A DNA stretch of 64,000 bases, taken from assembly GCF_012927325.1 (NCBI RefSeq), contig NZ_JABBGI010000004.1, positions 1 through 64,000 of the forward strand, given 5' to 3'. Below, piece after piece: positions 52,857 through 62,983 of the stretch. The stretch is from Chryseobacterium antibioticum (GTDB taxonomy: Bacteria > Bacteroidota > Bacteroidia > Flavobacteriales > Weeksellaceae). The notes under the pieces are model-generated. The model did not search any database and had not been told where the DNA came from. It was given only the letters and a program-made list of their open reading frames with translations. The translations under genes and the position numbers were made by a program. The first letter of the stretch is position 1. Each line of letters begins with the position of its first letter.

Positions 52857-55439
52857 ATGAATCGGACTATGGTAATGAAGAACTACAGACTTGCACTGTA
52901 CTTAGGGCTGGCGTTAGCCTCACCTAGAGTACTGGCACAGAAAAAAGACACATTAAAAACAGATAAAGAAAAATCGGAAAAAACAGATGTTTCATCAAAA
53001 AAAGCAAAGAAAATTGATGATCTGATTAAAAAAGGAACCTACAAAAAAGGCCTTTTCAATACCATCCAGGTAAAAACCGATGTGTATTTTGAAATTCCCG
53101 ACAGTTTAATGGGGCGTCAGTTTTTGGTGGTCAATAAACTGTCTCAGGTACCAATGCAGGTGAACGAAGCCGGCTTGAATAAAGGAATGAACTATGAAAA
53201 CAAGGTCATTTCTTTTCACCGAGATGCAGTAGCCAAAAAAGTATGGGTGAAAACGGTGGTTCCACAGGTATCATCGCCTAAAAACGATGTGATCACAAAA
53301 TCTGTAAAAGACAACTTTTCAGAATCTGTGATTGAGGTTTTTGATATTGAAGCCCAGAACAACGACTCTACGTCTGTAGCCATTAAAGTCAATAAGATTT
53401 TTGACGGAAATCAGAAAAGCTTTAATGATGTTTTGGCCAATGTAGGCCTTGGAGGATCTGTAAAGTCAAACCTTTCCTACATCGAAGGCGTAAAAACCTT
53501 TCCTCAGAACCTGGTTGTAAAATCCCAGCTGACTACATCCGTCAATGAAGGAGGAGTAGATCTGCCGGTAACCCTTGGAGTCACTACCAATCTGGTGTTG
53601 CTTTCAAAAATACCGATGCAGCCGAGAATTGGAGACGCAAGAGTTGGTTTTTTCAGTGAAAAACATTGGGCATTCAACGACCGTCAGCAGAAGATGGATG
53701 AAAAACAGTTCATCACCAGATGGCGTTTGGAACCTAAAGATGAAGATAAAGAAAAGTATGTAAGAGGCGAGTTGGTAGAACCCAAGAAGCCGATCATTTA
53801 TTATATAGATCCTGCAACGCCTATCCAGTGGCGTGAGAAAATCATTGCAGGAGTTTTCGACTGGCAGGCCGCTTTTGAAAAGGCAGGTTTTAAAAATGCA
53901 GTCATTGCAAAAATGCCGGATGAGAACGATAAGGATTTTGACATTGATGATGTAAGATATTCGGTGATTACCTATGTGGCTTCACCCAAATCAAATGCCA
54001 TGGGACCTTCAGTGGTAGATCCGAGAAGCGGTGAAATTATTGAATCGGATATCATCTGGTGGCACAACGTGATGACTTCTCTTCAGGAATGGATGAGAAT
54101 TCAGACAGGACCTATAGATCCTAAAGCCAGAGGAAACGTATTCAGCGATGAGCAGATGGGCGAGGCGATCCGTTTTGTATCATCCCATGAAGTGGGACAT
54201 ACTTTCGGACTGAAGCATAACATGGGATCTTCCTTTGCCTTTCCTGTAGAATCTCTCCGTTCAAAAGAGTTTACAGATAAAATGGGTGGAACTGCACCTT
54301 CCATTATGGATTATGCACGATACAACTACGTAGCGCAGCCGGAAGATGGAGTAACAGCGATCACCCCGAAGATAGGTATTTACGACAAACATGCTATTGA
54401 ATGGGGCTACCGCTGGTATCCTGATGCAGCATCAGAGAAAAAGGCGTTGAGAGATTTAATAGAAAAGCATGAAGATGACCCATTGTATTTTTATGGAGAA
54501 CAGCAGAGCTATCTGGAAACCATCGATCCGCGTTCCCAGTCTGAAGATTTAGGGGATGATGCGATGAAGGCCAGTGAATACGGGATGAAAAACTTAAGAA
54601 TCGTTGTAGACAACCTTCTGAAGTGGACGTATGAAGACGGGAAGACCTACACAGATACAGGAAAACTGTACATGGGGGCAGTCGGGCAGTGGGATCTGTA
54701 CACAGGTCATGTGATGGCGAATGTAGGAGGAATTTATCTGGACAATACAGTCTTTGGCAGCAAGAAAAAAGCCTATGAAGCGGTACCTGCCGAAACTCAG
54801 AAAAGAGCGGTGGATTATCTGGTTAAAAATTCAGTCAATCTACCGGAATGGCTATTCTTTAACCCGATTACAGAGAAAACCTATTCTGTGAAAAATTCCC
54901 CGATGGGACCCTTTGAACAGACTCCATACACGTTAGCAAGAGGAATGCAGTATGCCAATATTTATTCCCTGCTGATGGATGACAGACTGCTCAGAATGAT
55001 TGAAAACCAGTTAAAACATGAGGTGTCAGGTTCAAAAGAACAAATTTATACCGTAGAGGATCTGTTTGGCCAGTTGAGAACAGCTGTTTTCAACAAAAAA
55101 GGAAGCCTGACGATCCTTGAAAAGATGACACAGAAAAACTATGTAGATGCTTTGATTGTTTCCGTTAATAAATTATTTGAAAAAACGGCAGTAAAAGCTT
55201 TAAAAGTAGAAAATAAACTGAACATTCCGATGATCTGTAATTTTCATGAAGAAGACCACGGACTCAGGAATATCAACTATTCATCAATGAAAAGAGTTTC
55301 TGAGGTCACTACGTATAAAAGAGCAGAACTACAGAAAATATTGAACGTATTAAATAGAAATAAAAACAAAGGAGATGAAGCTTCCAGGGCTCATTATGCA
55401 GACTTGATCATCCGAATAGAAGAGGCTTTAAACAAATAA
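52857..55439 (+). CDS. Secreted zinc-dependent metalloprotease (DUF5117/DUF4953 type)
   Basis: 860 aa. A signal peptide precedes residue 28; MKNYRLALYLGLALAS from the ATG at 52,875 is the more typical start. The zinc motif HExxHxxGxxH is intact: His444, Glu445, His448, His454 in HEVGHTFGLKHN, and SIMDYARY, the likely Met-turn, follows about 30 residues later. The arrangement matches the long Bacteroidota metalloproteases annotated with DUF5117, DUF4953 and DUF5118. It should act in the periplasm or at the cell surface, probably making peptides for the SusC/SusD pair encoded 6 nt downstream. Confidence 0.88.
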   Translation: MNRTMVMKNYRLALYLGLALASPRVLAQKKDTLKTDKEKSEKTDVSSKKAKKIDDLIKKGTYKKGLFNTIQVKTDVYFEIPDSLMGRQFLVVNKLSQVPMQVNEAGLNKGMNYENKVISFHRDAVAKKVWVKTVVPQVSSPKNDVITKSVKDNFSESVIEVFDIEAQNNDSTSVAIKVNKIFDGNQKSFNDVLANVGLGGSVKSNLSYIEGVKTFPQNLVVKSQLTTSVNEGGVDLPVTLGVTTNLVLLSKIPMQPRIGDARVGFFSEKHWAFNDRQQKMDEKQFITRWRLEPKDEDKEKYVRGELVEPKKPIIYYIDPATPIQWREKIIAGVFDWQAAFEKAGFKNAVIAKMPDENDKDFDIDDVRYSVITYVASPKSNAMGPSVVDPRSGEIIESDIIWWHNVMTSLQEWMRIQTGPIDPKARGNVFSDEQMGEAIRFVSSHEVGHTFGLKHNMGSSFAFPVESLRSKEFTDKMGGTAPSIMDYARYNYVAQPEDGVTAITPKIGIYDKHAIEWGYRWYPDAASEKKALRDLIEKHEDDPLYFYGEQQSYLETIDPRSQSEDLGDDAMKASEYGMKNLRIVVDNLLKWTYEDGKTYTDTGKLYMGAVGQWDLYTGHVMANVGGIYLDNTVFGSKKKAYEAVPAETQKRAVDYLVKNSVNLPEWLFFNPITEKTYSVKNSPMGPFEQTPYTLARGMQYANIYSLLMDDRLLRMIENQLKHEVSGSKEQIYTVEDLFGQLRTAVFNKKGSLTILEKMTQKNYVDALIVSVNKLFEKTAVKALKVENKLNIPMICNFHEEDHGLRNINYSSMKRVSEVTTYKRAELQKILNVLNRNKNKGDEASRAHYADLIIRIEEALNK

Positions 55440-55445
55440 TCAGCT

Positions 55446-58400
55446 ATGAAAAAAACTCTAGTACTTTTACCTCTTTTGGCGGCTCAGATTGCATTTGCCC
55501 AGGAAAAGAAGACCATTACAGGAAAAATAGAAGACGGAAATACATCTGCTATGATCTCCGGAGCATCTGTAAAGATAGAAACCCAGTCCGTTTCTACAAA
55601 GACCGACTTAGTAGGAATTATTGAAAGTGTATCGGTAGGTACAGTAACCGACAGTAACGGGAAATTTATCCTGGAAATTCCTGCAGACACCAAGTCTGTA
55701 TTGGTAAGTTATCCGGGCTATGAGTCCAGGGTCATTCAGATCAGTGAAGGGCAGACCAATTATACGGTAAGACTGGCTCCTGAAGTTTCAGACAAAAATA
55801 AAATCCAGGAAGTCATCATTACCGGATATCAGAAAATTGAAAAGCGTAAGCAGACTTCTGCCGTTGCTACGGTGAAGATGGATAACATCAACCAGGCAGG
55901 TGTAGCCAGTGTAGACCAGATGCTTTCGGGACAGGTTGCAGGGGTTGTGGTAACGCCTCAAACCGGATCTCCGGGAGGCCCTGCAAAGATCAGAATCAGA
56001 GGAACAGCTTCTCTTTCAGGTCCGCAGGATCCGCTATGGGTAGTAGACGGTCTTCCGTTAGAAGGAAATGATGTTCCTAATTTCAGCGATAAAGATAATA
56101 TAGACCAGCTACAGAATTTTTCTATTGCAGGTTTAAACCCTAACGATATTGAGGATATCACCATTTTAAAAGATGCCGCGGCTACCGCTATTTATGGAGC
56201 CCGAGCTGCCAATGGGGTGATCTCTATTACCACTAAAAAAGGAAAAAAAGGAACCATGAGAATCAATTTCTCAGCTGATACCTTCGTGACATCCCGCCCG
56301 GATTTTAACAAGCTTAACCTTCTGAATGCTTCTGAAAAAGTAGATTTGGAATTAATGCTTGCCAGCCGTGCCGACCTAACTTACCGTGCTGATAAAGGGG
56401 AAGTGATGAGAATTCTAATGAAGAACGGGCAACTGGATGTTTACAGAAACGGAGGTTTGGGAGCATTGAATACATTTACCCGTCAGCAGCTGGATGGTTT
56501 AAGAAGCAATAATACAGATTGGGGGAAACTTCTTTACAGAAACGCGATCAATAAGCAGTATGGATTAAGTGTTTCAGGAGGAAGCGACCGTTCAGATTAT
56601 TATTTCTCATTGGGATATTATGATGAAGAAGGAACAACCATCGGAACTGGTTTTAAACGATATAACCTGACTTTAAAAAACAATTATAAACTAAGTGATA
56701 AATTAAGTGCAGGAATCTCTATTTTTGGAACGCAAAGTGAGCGGGAATCGTTTGTGACAGATGCTGATGCCTCCATCAATCCTATCAATTATTCAAGAAA
56801 CGCCAATCCTTACCTGAGCCCGTTCAACCCGGACGGAAGCTACAGGTATGACCAGGATATTGATGGTTTTTCCGACCGATACATTCCTTTTAATTTCCTG
56901 GAAGAAAGGGAAAATACAAGCTATACCCTGAAGAACCGTTCTTTAAAAGCCATATTCGATTTAGAATATAAAATAACGAAAGACCTGAAGATTACTTCTC
57001 AGTTGGGGATGCAGTATGACAGCAACAAAACAGAGAAATTTGCGGCTCAGGAAACCTACTTCACCAGAAAAATGAGAGAAGGGACCCGTTATTACAAAGA
57101 TGGGGCATTCCGCTATTTCCTGCCTGACGGAGGGGTAAAACAAAACTGGGATAATGACTTTTTCCAGTACAACTGGAAATTGCAGGGATCATACAGTACA
57201 AAAATCAATTCAAGACATGAAATTGATTTGATGGCCGGAACAGAAATCCGTAAAACGGAAGATAATACAACATTGACCCGAGCTTTCGGTTATGACGATA
57301 CAACACGAAAAGCGACAGCCATCGTTTTCCCAAATTCCAACGATGCTTCGGACAGAAGATATGAGACGTACCGTGAAATGCCACCGGTTGAGAATGCTTA
57401 TGCTTCCATGTTTGCGACCGCTTCTTATACTTTTGACCAGAAATATACTTTTTTCGGAAGTGTAAGATATGACGGAACCAATTTATTCGGGGTTAATAAA
57501 AAATACAAATACCTGCCGATATGGGCGGTTTCAGGTTCGTGGCTGGTAACGAAAGAAAACTTCATGAAGAATCTTACGGCTGTTTCTAACCTGAGATTAA
57601 GAGCTTCTTACGGTTTGCAGGGCAATATAGACCGTAATACTTCACCGTTCTTTATCGGTGAATATTATGATGCAACGATTCTTCCTGAAAATAAAGAGAA
57701 TATCATCAACGTCATCAGCCCTCCAAACGATAAACTGCGTTGGGAAAAAACAACCAACATCAACTTTGGACTTGATCTGGGAGTGCTTAAGAACCGTGTC
57801 AACTTTACAGCGGATATCTACAGCAGAAAAGGAACAGACATGATCAGTATGAAAGAAACACCGCTTGAAACCGGGTTTGAATATACGATGATGAACTGGG
57901 GAAGCTTGACCAATAAAGGTTTTGAACTGGCTTTATCTACGAGAAACATCGATAAGGAAAACTTCAAATGGAGTACTACGATTAACTTTGCCCACAACAA
58001 GAGCCGGGTTCTTAGCGAACAGCCTCGTAACAACGCTTTGCTTCCTTCAAGAGAAGGTCTTCCCGTAAATGCCGTTTTTGCACTGAAAACTGCAGGAATG
58101 GATGCAAACGGAAATCCAATGTTCTGGAAAGGAAATGAAAAAATATCAGCCGAAGATTTCTTCAAACTCTACGATGTGTACGCAGATTTCCTTCCGGGTC
58201 AGCTTGTAGATACCAAACTGTCCAATGAAGAGCTTAGAAGCCTTTTCACGTATGTAGGAGACCGAGATCCTAAGTTCACAGGAGGAATTATCAATACATT
58301 CAAAGTACACAACTTTGATATGACTATTTCTGCTGCTTTCAGCTTCAAGCAAACGGTGATGAGGTCGCCTTCTTACCGAGGAATGGATCTGGACAGAGGA

Positions 58401-58775
58401 AGAAATTATACAAAAGATGTCTACGAAGCCGGAACTACACTTCCGGGAATCACCAGTCCTGATATGGAAAGCAATCCGGGATGGATGGTCAATAAATGGT
58501 TTGCCGATAACCGTTCCAATGCATACAGTTTACTGGATGTGTGGGCAAAAGAGATCAGCTATGTAAGAATCAGCAGCATCCGTTTAGGCTATACACTCCC
58601 TAAAGAGTTTACCAGTCCGATGGGAATCAGCAGTCTGAGACTGAGCATCGAAGGACGTAACCTGTTTGTGTTCAGTAATGGATATAAAGGATATTTTGAT
58701 CCGGAAACTTACGGAAATATCTATGCACAGCCCATTGCAAAATCAGTGACAGTAGGATTTAATGTTTCTTTTTAA
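55446..58775 (+). CDS. SusC/RagA-type TonB-dependent outer-membrane transporter
   Basis: 1109 aa. Signal peptide MKKTLVLLPLLAAQIAFA; an N-terminal carboxypeptidase-regulatory-like domain (about 22-115, TVTDSNGKFILEIPA); the plug with QEVIITGYQKIEKRK and MLSGQVAGVVV; then a beta-barrel of about 850 residues ending in GFNVSF, with a terminal aromatic as usual for outer-membrane barrels. It imports oligomers captured by SusD using TonB energy. It lies 6 nt after the metalloprotease gene and 12 nt before the SusD ATG, a tight operon that favours peptides as substrate rather than glycans, since no glycoside hydrolase is present. Confidence 0.95.
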   Translation: MKKTLVLLPLLAAQIAFAQEKKTITGKIEDGNTSAMISGASVKIETQSVSTKTDLVGIIESVSVGTVTDSNGKFILEIPADTKSVLVSYPGYESRVIQISEGQTNYTVRLAPEVSDKNKIQEVIITGYQKIEKRKQTSAVATVKMDNINQAGVASVDQMLSGQVAGVVVTPQTGSPGGPAKIRIRGTASLSGPQDPLWVVDGLPLEGNDVPNFSDKDNIDQLQNFSIAGLNPNDIEDITILKDAAATAIYGARAANGVISITTKKGKKGTMRINFSADTFVTSRPDFNKLNLLNASEKVDLELMLASRADLTYRADKGEVMRILMKNGQLDVYRNGGLGALNTFTRQQLDGLRSNNTDWGKLLYRNAINKQYGLSVSGGSDRSDYYFSLGYYDEEGTTIGTGFKRYNLTLKNNYKLSDKLSAGISIFGTQSERESFVTDADASINPINYSRNANPYLSPFNPDGSYRYDQDIDGFSDRYIPFNFLEERENTSYTLKNRSLKAIFDLEYKITKDLKITSQLGMQYDSNKTEKFAAQETYFTRKMREGTRYYKDGAFRYFLPDGGVKQNWDNDFFQYNWKLQGSYSTKINSRHEIDLMAGTEIRKTEDNTTLTRAFGYDDTTRKATAIVFPNSNDASDRRYETYREMPPVENAYASMFATASYTFDQKYTFFGSVRYDGTNLFGVNKKYKYLPIWAVSGSWLVTKENFMKNLTAVSNLRLRASYGLQGNIDRNTSPFFIGEYYDATILPENKENIINVISPPNDKLRWEKTTNINFGLDLGVLKNRVNFTADIYSRKGTDMISMKETPLETGFEYTMMNWGSLTNKGFELALSTRNIDKENFKWSTTINFAHNKSRVLSEQPRNNALLPSREGLPVNAVFALKTAGMDANGNPMFWKGNEKISAEDFFKLYDVYADFLPGQLVDTKLSNEELRSLFTYVGDRDPKFTGGIINTFKVHNFDMTISAAFSFKQTVMRSPSYRGMDLDRGRNYTKDVYEAGTTLPGITSPDMESNPGWMVNKWFADNRSNAYSLLDVWAKEISYVRISSIRLGYTLPKEFTSPMGISSLRLSIEGRNLFVFSNGYKGYFDPETYGNIYAQPIAKSVTVGFNVSF

Positions 58776-58787
58776 AACTTGAGAAAA

Positions 58788-60107
58788 ATGAGAAAAATTA
58801 CAACAATCATTGCGATCGCAGCACTAAGCCTTTCCAGTATCGGATGTGACCGTTTTTTAGATATACAGCCTGAAGGGAAAATTATCCCTGTCAGTGTGGA
58901 GGATTACCGTAAAGTGCTTACATCAGCCTATTCAAAATATCCGGTTCACAAATCTTTAACCGCTCTGCGTACAGATGAGATGAATATCGATGAAAATGTA
59001 AATGAATTTAATGTCTACCGTGAAATTGCGATGTGGAAAGATTCCAATACAGATCAGGCAACAGCAGAGTTTCCGTGGGTGAGTTTTTATTCCGTAAATT
59101 TTTATCTGAATCAGATCATCAATGAAGGAAGCAAGACCATGGCAGATTCTCCTGAAAAACAGCAGATTTTGGCAGAAGCTTATGCTCTTCGTGCCTATTT
59201 ATACTTTGATATGGTTAACCTTTACGGGAAACCTTACAATAGTGCTACAGCAGCGACAGACAGAGGGGTGCCAATCAGCCTTGAAATAGACCTTGAACAG
59301 GTATTGAAACCATCCTCTGTACAGGAAGTCTATAACCAGGTGAATGCGGATATTGCAAAGGCAGAGGGACTTATGGTAGAGGAGAAGCAGCCTTCCGGCA
59401 TCAATTACAGATTCTCAAAGGTAGCTTTGAAAGCATTTCAGGCGAGAACCGCCCTTTACCAGGGCGACTGGAACAAGGCTTTAGACTTTTCAGAGCAGGT
59501 CCTGACGGTTAAAGGAGATTTAAGCAATTTAAATACTGCGACTACAGCTCCTAATCATTATGCTTCAGTGGAATCTATTCTGGCTTTGGATAATGCATTC
59601 AATATCGCAGTGCAAAATGTTTCCTTTGCCTCTACAGAACTGACTTCAAAATATAATACGGCTACAGACAAAAGGTTTGCGCTTTATTTTCAAAAGAACG
59701 GCAGCAAATACAAAGTCATCAAAGGAGGAACCACAGATTTCAGAGTGTCTTTCAGAAGTGCGGAGATGTATTTTATAAAATCTGAAGCATTATTAAAACT
59801 GAACAGACTGAGTGAAGCTAAAGATACATTGCTTAAAGTTTTAAAGAACAGATACACTCCGGAAGGATACACTGCAGTTCAAAACCAGATCAGTTCGATG
59901 AATACTACAGAGTTCATGAATTTTATACTCGATGAAAGATTCAGAGAATTTGCATTGGAAGGACACCGTTGGTTTGATTTAAGAAGAGCCAATCAGAAAA
60001 AAATCATTCATAATGTGAACGGTACAGAGTATATTCTTCAGCAGAATGACGTGAGATATACCATAGAATTTCCAATGAGTGCCAAAAAGAATAATCCTCT
60101 TTTATAA
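58788..60107 (+). CDS. SusD/RagB-family surface lipoprotein
   Basis: 439 aa from ATG 58,788; a TTG at 58,779 would add three residues and is less likely. Lipoprotein signal MRKITTIIAIAALSLSSIGC with Cys20 as lipid attachment. RagB/SusD features include the ILAEAYALRAYLYFDMVNLY helix and a C-terminal FILDERFREFALEGHRWFDL, the family hallmark. It caps the SusC barrel and binds substrate. A terminator follows within 25 nt. Confidence 0.95.
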   Translation: MRKITTIIAIAALSLSSIGCDRFLDIQPEGKIIPVSVEDYRKVLTSAYSKYPVHKSLTALRTDEMNIDENVNEFNVYREIAMWKDSNTDQATAEFPWVSFYSVNFYLNQIINEGSKTMADSPEKQQILAEAYALRAYLYFDMVNLYGKPYNSATAATDRGVPISLEIDLEQVLKPSSVQEVYNQVNADIAKAEGLMVEEKQPSGINYRFSKVALKAFQARTALYQGDWNKALDFSEQVLTVKGDLSNLNTATTAPNHYASVESILALDNAFNIAVQNVSFASTELTSKYNTATDKRFALYFQKNGSKYKVIKGGTTDFRVSFRSAEMYFIKSEALLKLNRLSEAKDTLLKVLKNRYTPEGYTAVQNQISSMNTTEFMNFILDERFREFALEGHRWFDLRRANQKKIIHNVNGTEYILQQNDVRYTIEFPMSAKKNNPLL

Positions 60108-60129
60108 ACATTCATAATAGCAACGCCTG

Positions 60130-60165
60130 AAACCGCTTGAACTTAATAGTTTTAGCGGTTTTTTT
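60130..60165 (+). terminator. Terminator after SusD
   Basis: Stem AAACCGCT (60,130-60,137) and AGCGGTTT (60,154-60,161), extended inside by AACT/AGTT, followed by TTTTG. It separates the SusCD transcript from the response regulator, so the latter may be read through at a lower level or have its own promoter (TACTTTTG at 60,167-60,174, only 8 nt before its ATG). Confidence 0.75.
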
Positions 60166-60181
60166 GTACTTTTGTCATGTT

Positions 60182-60946
60182 ATGAAAATTGCCATTATAG
60201 AAGATGAATTGCTGGCTGTTAATTATCTCAAAGATCTCTTGGGTAAACAAAGCATAGTCCCTGTGACTGAGACGGTGGTTCTGCGTTCAAAAAAACAGGC
60301 AATAAACTTCTTCGAAAACCATTCAGCAGATCTTATCTTTATGGATATTCATCTCGGTGACGGAATGAGTCTGGATATTTTTGAAGATGTGGAACTTTTT
60401 ACACCCATCATTTTTATAACCGCTTTTGATGAATATGCGATGAGGGTTTTCAGGCATTTCACAATAGATTACCTTCTGAAGCCTTTTGAAGAAGAGGATT
60501 TGCATCAAGCTTTGCAGAAATTCATTTCCATACGGACTAATTTTGATCCGGAACCTGTTCTAAAATCGATGTCCTCATTACGACAGGCAGACAGCCCTGA
60601 GGTGATGAAGCGTTTTATGGTAAGGGAGGGGAATAAGCTTAAATCAATAGACGAAGAAAACACAGCCTATTTTTTCGCCTCGGGAAAATACCTTTTTCTG
60701 ACGACGATGGACAACCAGACCTATATTTATGATGATACAATTAAAGATGTCATCCATAAACTGAACCCACAGCTGTTTTTCAAAATCAACCGTAAGTTTA
60801 TCATCAATAAAAATGCAATTGTTGAGATCATCAAGCATTCCAGCCAAAAAGTAGAACTGAAACTGTCTCCTGCTCCTGAAATTAATTCGGATGTATTTAT
60901 CAGCAAAAGACAGATTACCGAATGCTTAAACTGGTTGAAAAGCTGA
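60182..60946 (+). CDS. LytTR-family response regulator
   Basis: 254 aa. Receiver domain with acidic pocket (IIEDE) and phospho-acceptor Asp55 in FMDIHLGDG, then a LytTR DNA-binding domain from about 150, with the FFKINRKFIINKNAI pattern. The ATG at 60,182 is preferred to the upstream TTG because MKIAIIEDE is the standard receiver start. It is probably the output partner of the LytS-type kinase at 51,158, and the pair brackets the protease-SusC-SusD genes it may control. Confidence 0.92.
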   Translation: MKIAIIEDELLAVNYLKDLLGKQSIVPVTETVVLRSKKQAINFFENHSADLIFMDIHLGDGMSLDIFEDVELFTPIIFITAFDEYAMRVFRHFTIDYLLKPFEEEDLHQALQKFISIRTNFDPEPVLKSMSSLRQADSPEVMKRFMVREGNKLKSIDEENTAYFFASGKYLFLTTMDNQTYIYDDTIKDVIHKLNPQLFFKINRKFIINKNAIVEIIKHSSQKVELKLSPAPEINSDVFISKRQITECLNWLKS

Positions 60947-61012
60947 TTAAGAAATAGTTGTGCTTAAAACGGGCTTCCGGGCTGATCATTTTAAATGTAT
61001 TTAATTTTTCAA

Positions 61013-61843
61013 TTATTTATTTCCCACTCGGTACGCTTTAAGACTCAATCCTTTATGTCGTTTGAAGAACTTATTGATATGGCTTTCATCAGCAAACCCA
61101 AATTCATCAGCTATTTCATGAACTCTTTTATCGCTGAAACGTAATCTGTGTTCTATCAGCCGGATGCGGTAAGAAGAGATATACTGCTGAATAGATTCAT
61201 TGCATTGCTTACGGAAGTAGCTGCCAAGATAGGTAGGAGATAACCCGAATTTTTCAGAGATGACGCTAATCTTTAAAAACTCAGGATGGCTTATATGTTC
61301 CTGAATGTAATCCAGAATTTGCAATATACGGCTGTCTGCATTGAGCGTGATAAACTTTGGATGAATCACAGCCATGTTTCTTGCAGCGATTACGATAATA
61401 GCATTCACGAAATGGCGGATGAGATCTTCATTGTAAATAGATTGGTTTTTAATAGCTTGCTGTAGGTTTTGTATCACTAAATCAACCATTTTTCTGTCAT
61501 CATTATTAACAAGTACCGAGCCTGGTATATGGGATGCATAGTATAAAAGACATTCGATGTGGTCTATACTTTTCCATTGATATTCCCTGATATAGCTTTC
61601 TCCAAAACGGATCACCATAAATTCGCAGGTACTTTCAAGATCAAATGCATGACAGTCATTGGGTGTTATGAGAAATAGGTCTCCTGCAGAATACCAAAAA
61701 TTATTTCCATTCACAGCGTGGTTTCCCGTACCTGAAATAACGTACACAAATTCGAAAAAATTGAACTGCCTGTCACGTAGAGGACAATCATTTACTTTTT
61801 CATAGAATACCTCAAGCGACTGATGCATGTTTTCTTTTGCCAT
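61013..61843 (-). CDS. AraC-family transcriptional regulator with cupin sensor
   Basis: 276 aa. N-terminal cupin-like sensor domain (about 15-100, NAVNGNNFWYSAGDLFLI, then HAFDL) and a C-terminal AraC double helix-turn-helix (about 170-272, ISEKFGLSPTYLGSYFRK and GFADESHINKFFKRHKG). It is convergent with the response regulator and divergent from the oxidoreductase gene at 61,936, with a 92-nt gap that holds promoter sequence, so it probably controls that gene. Effector unknown. Confidence 0.9.
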   Translation of the reverse strand: MAKENMHQSLEVFYEKVNDCPLRDRQFNFFEFVYVISGTGNHAVNGNNFWYSAGDLFLITPNDCHAFDLESTCEFMVIRFGESYIREYQWKSIDHIECLLYYASHIPGSVLVNNDDRKMVDLVIQNLQQAIKNQSIYNEDLIRHFVNAIIVIAARNMAVIHPKFITLNADSRILQILDYIQEHISHPEFLKISVISEKFGLSPTYLGSYFRKQCNESIQQYISSYRIRLIEHRLRFSDKRVHEIADEFGFADESHINKFFKRHKGLSLKAYRVGNK

Positions 61844-61901
61844 ACCGTAAAGATACCCAAATAAGCTTTAAATGTACCTGTTTTTATTCTGTTTACCAGT
61901 C

Positions 61902-61909
61902 TATTTTTG
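61902..61909 (+). promoter_or_regulatory. Minus-7 promoter element for the oxidoreductase gene
   Basis: TATTTTTG fits TAnnTTTG and lies 26 nt upstream of the ATG at 61,936, within the divergent intergenic region. The minus-33 TTTG is not clear, which fits a promoter that depends on an activator such as the adjacent AraC protein. Confidence 0.5.
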
Positions 61910-61935
61910 TGAAATTAATACAGTAAAGAAATATT

Positions 61936-62883
61936 ATGAAAGCAATCGTGTTGGAAAAATTTGGAGGAGCTGAATGTCTTATCTATAAAAACATAGAAAA
62001 ACCTGAAATAAAAACAAATGAAGTACTTATTAAGGTGAAAGCTGTAAGCATCAATCCTGTAGACATCAAAGTCCGCAGCCGGCAGGCTCCGCTGGCAGAA
62101 GAACTTGCACAATACAATCCATTGATTTTAGGGTGGGACATTTCCGGAGAAGTGGTGGAAGCCGGAAGTGAGGTCACGCAATTTCACATTGGTGATGAAG
62201 TGTTTGGGATGGTCAATTTCGTGGGACACGGTAAAGGATATGCAGAATATGTTGCAGCTCCTGCTGAACATCTCACTTTAAAACCGAAGAATATCACTCA
62301 TATAGAAGCTGCCGCAAGTACTCTGGCAGCTTTAACGGCATGGCAGGCATTTAACAGCTATGGTAAGTTGAGATCAACAGATAAAGTACTTATCCATGCT
62401 GCTTCGGGTGGTGTGGGACATTTCGCTGTACAAATCGCTAAATATAGGGGCGCCTATGTCATTGGTACATCTTCATTGTCCAATCGTGATTTCGTATTAA
62501 AACAAGGGGCTGACGAGCATATCGATTACCTTACAACTTCTTTTGAAAAAGTACTCCGGGATGTAGACTTTGTTCTTGAATCTATAGGAGGCGAAAACTT
62601 TCAAAAATCAGTAGAGGTATTAAAACCATTTGGAACCATTGTCACATTACCCTCCGGACATACGGAAGATGACGAATTAAAAGCCCGTGAAAAAAAGCTG
62701 CATGCCTGTTATTTTATGTCTGTCTATTCCGATGGGGCCGATATGAATCAGATCGCGTCCTTACTGGAAGCAGGTATATTGAAACCGTATGTCTCCCATG
62801 TATTTGAATTTGAAGAAATGGCTAAGGCACATCGGCAAATTGAAACCGGGCGGACGGTTGGGAAAGTGGTGGTGAGGTTTTAA
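61936..62883 (+). CDS. NADP-dependent quinone-oxidoreductase-like MDR enzyme
   Basis: 315 aa. Medium-chain dehydrogenase/reductase without structural zinc cysteines: a GroES-like N-terminal half (SINPVDIKVRS, GWDISGEVVEAG) and a Rossmann half with HAASGGVGHFAVQ. It resembles zinc-independent NADPH:quinone reductases/enoyl reductases. Typical family length. It is divergent from an AraC regulator, an arrangement common for small-molecule detoxification genes. Substrate unknown. Confidence 0.88.
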   Translation: MKAIVLEKFGGAECLIYKNIEKPEIKTNEVLIKVKAVSINPVDIKVRSRQAPLAEELAQYNPLILGWDISGEVVEAGSEVTQFHIGDEVFGMVNFVGHGKGYAEYVAAPAEHLTLKPKNITHIEAAASTLAALTAWQAFNSYGKLRSTDKVLIHAASGGVGHFAVQIAKYRGAYVIGTSSLSNRDFVLKQGADEHIDYLTTSFEKVLRDVDFVLESIGGENFQKSVEVLKPFGTIVTLPSGHTEDDELKAREKKLHACYFMSVYSDGADMNQIASLLEAGILKPYVSHVFEFEEMAKAHRQIETGRTVGKVVVRF

Positions 62884-62983
62884 AAAATCTGAGCAGGAAA
62901 TGAGTGCTTTAGGTCGTATTTCATTTGATGTATGATCGTTTGTGAAAAAGATTATCTTTACCCTACCTCAATTGACACTATAC

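Noticed and set aside
60167..60174. TACTTTTG as a promoter for the response regulator
   Set aside because: It fits the minus-7 consensus but is only 8 nt from the ATG, lies in the T-rich tail of the terminator and has no upstream TTTG at the right distance; mentioned under the terminator only.
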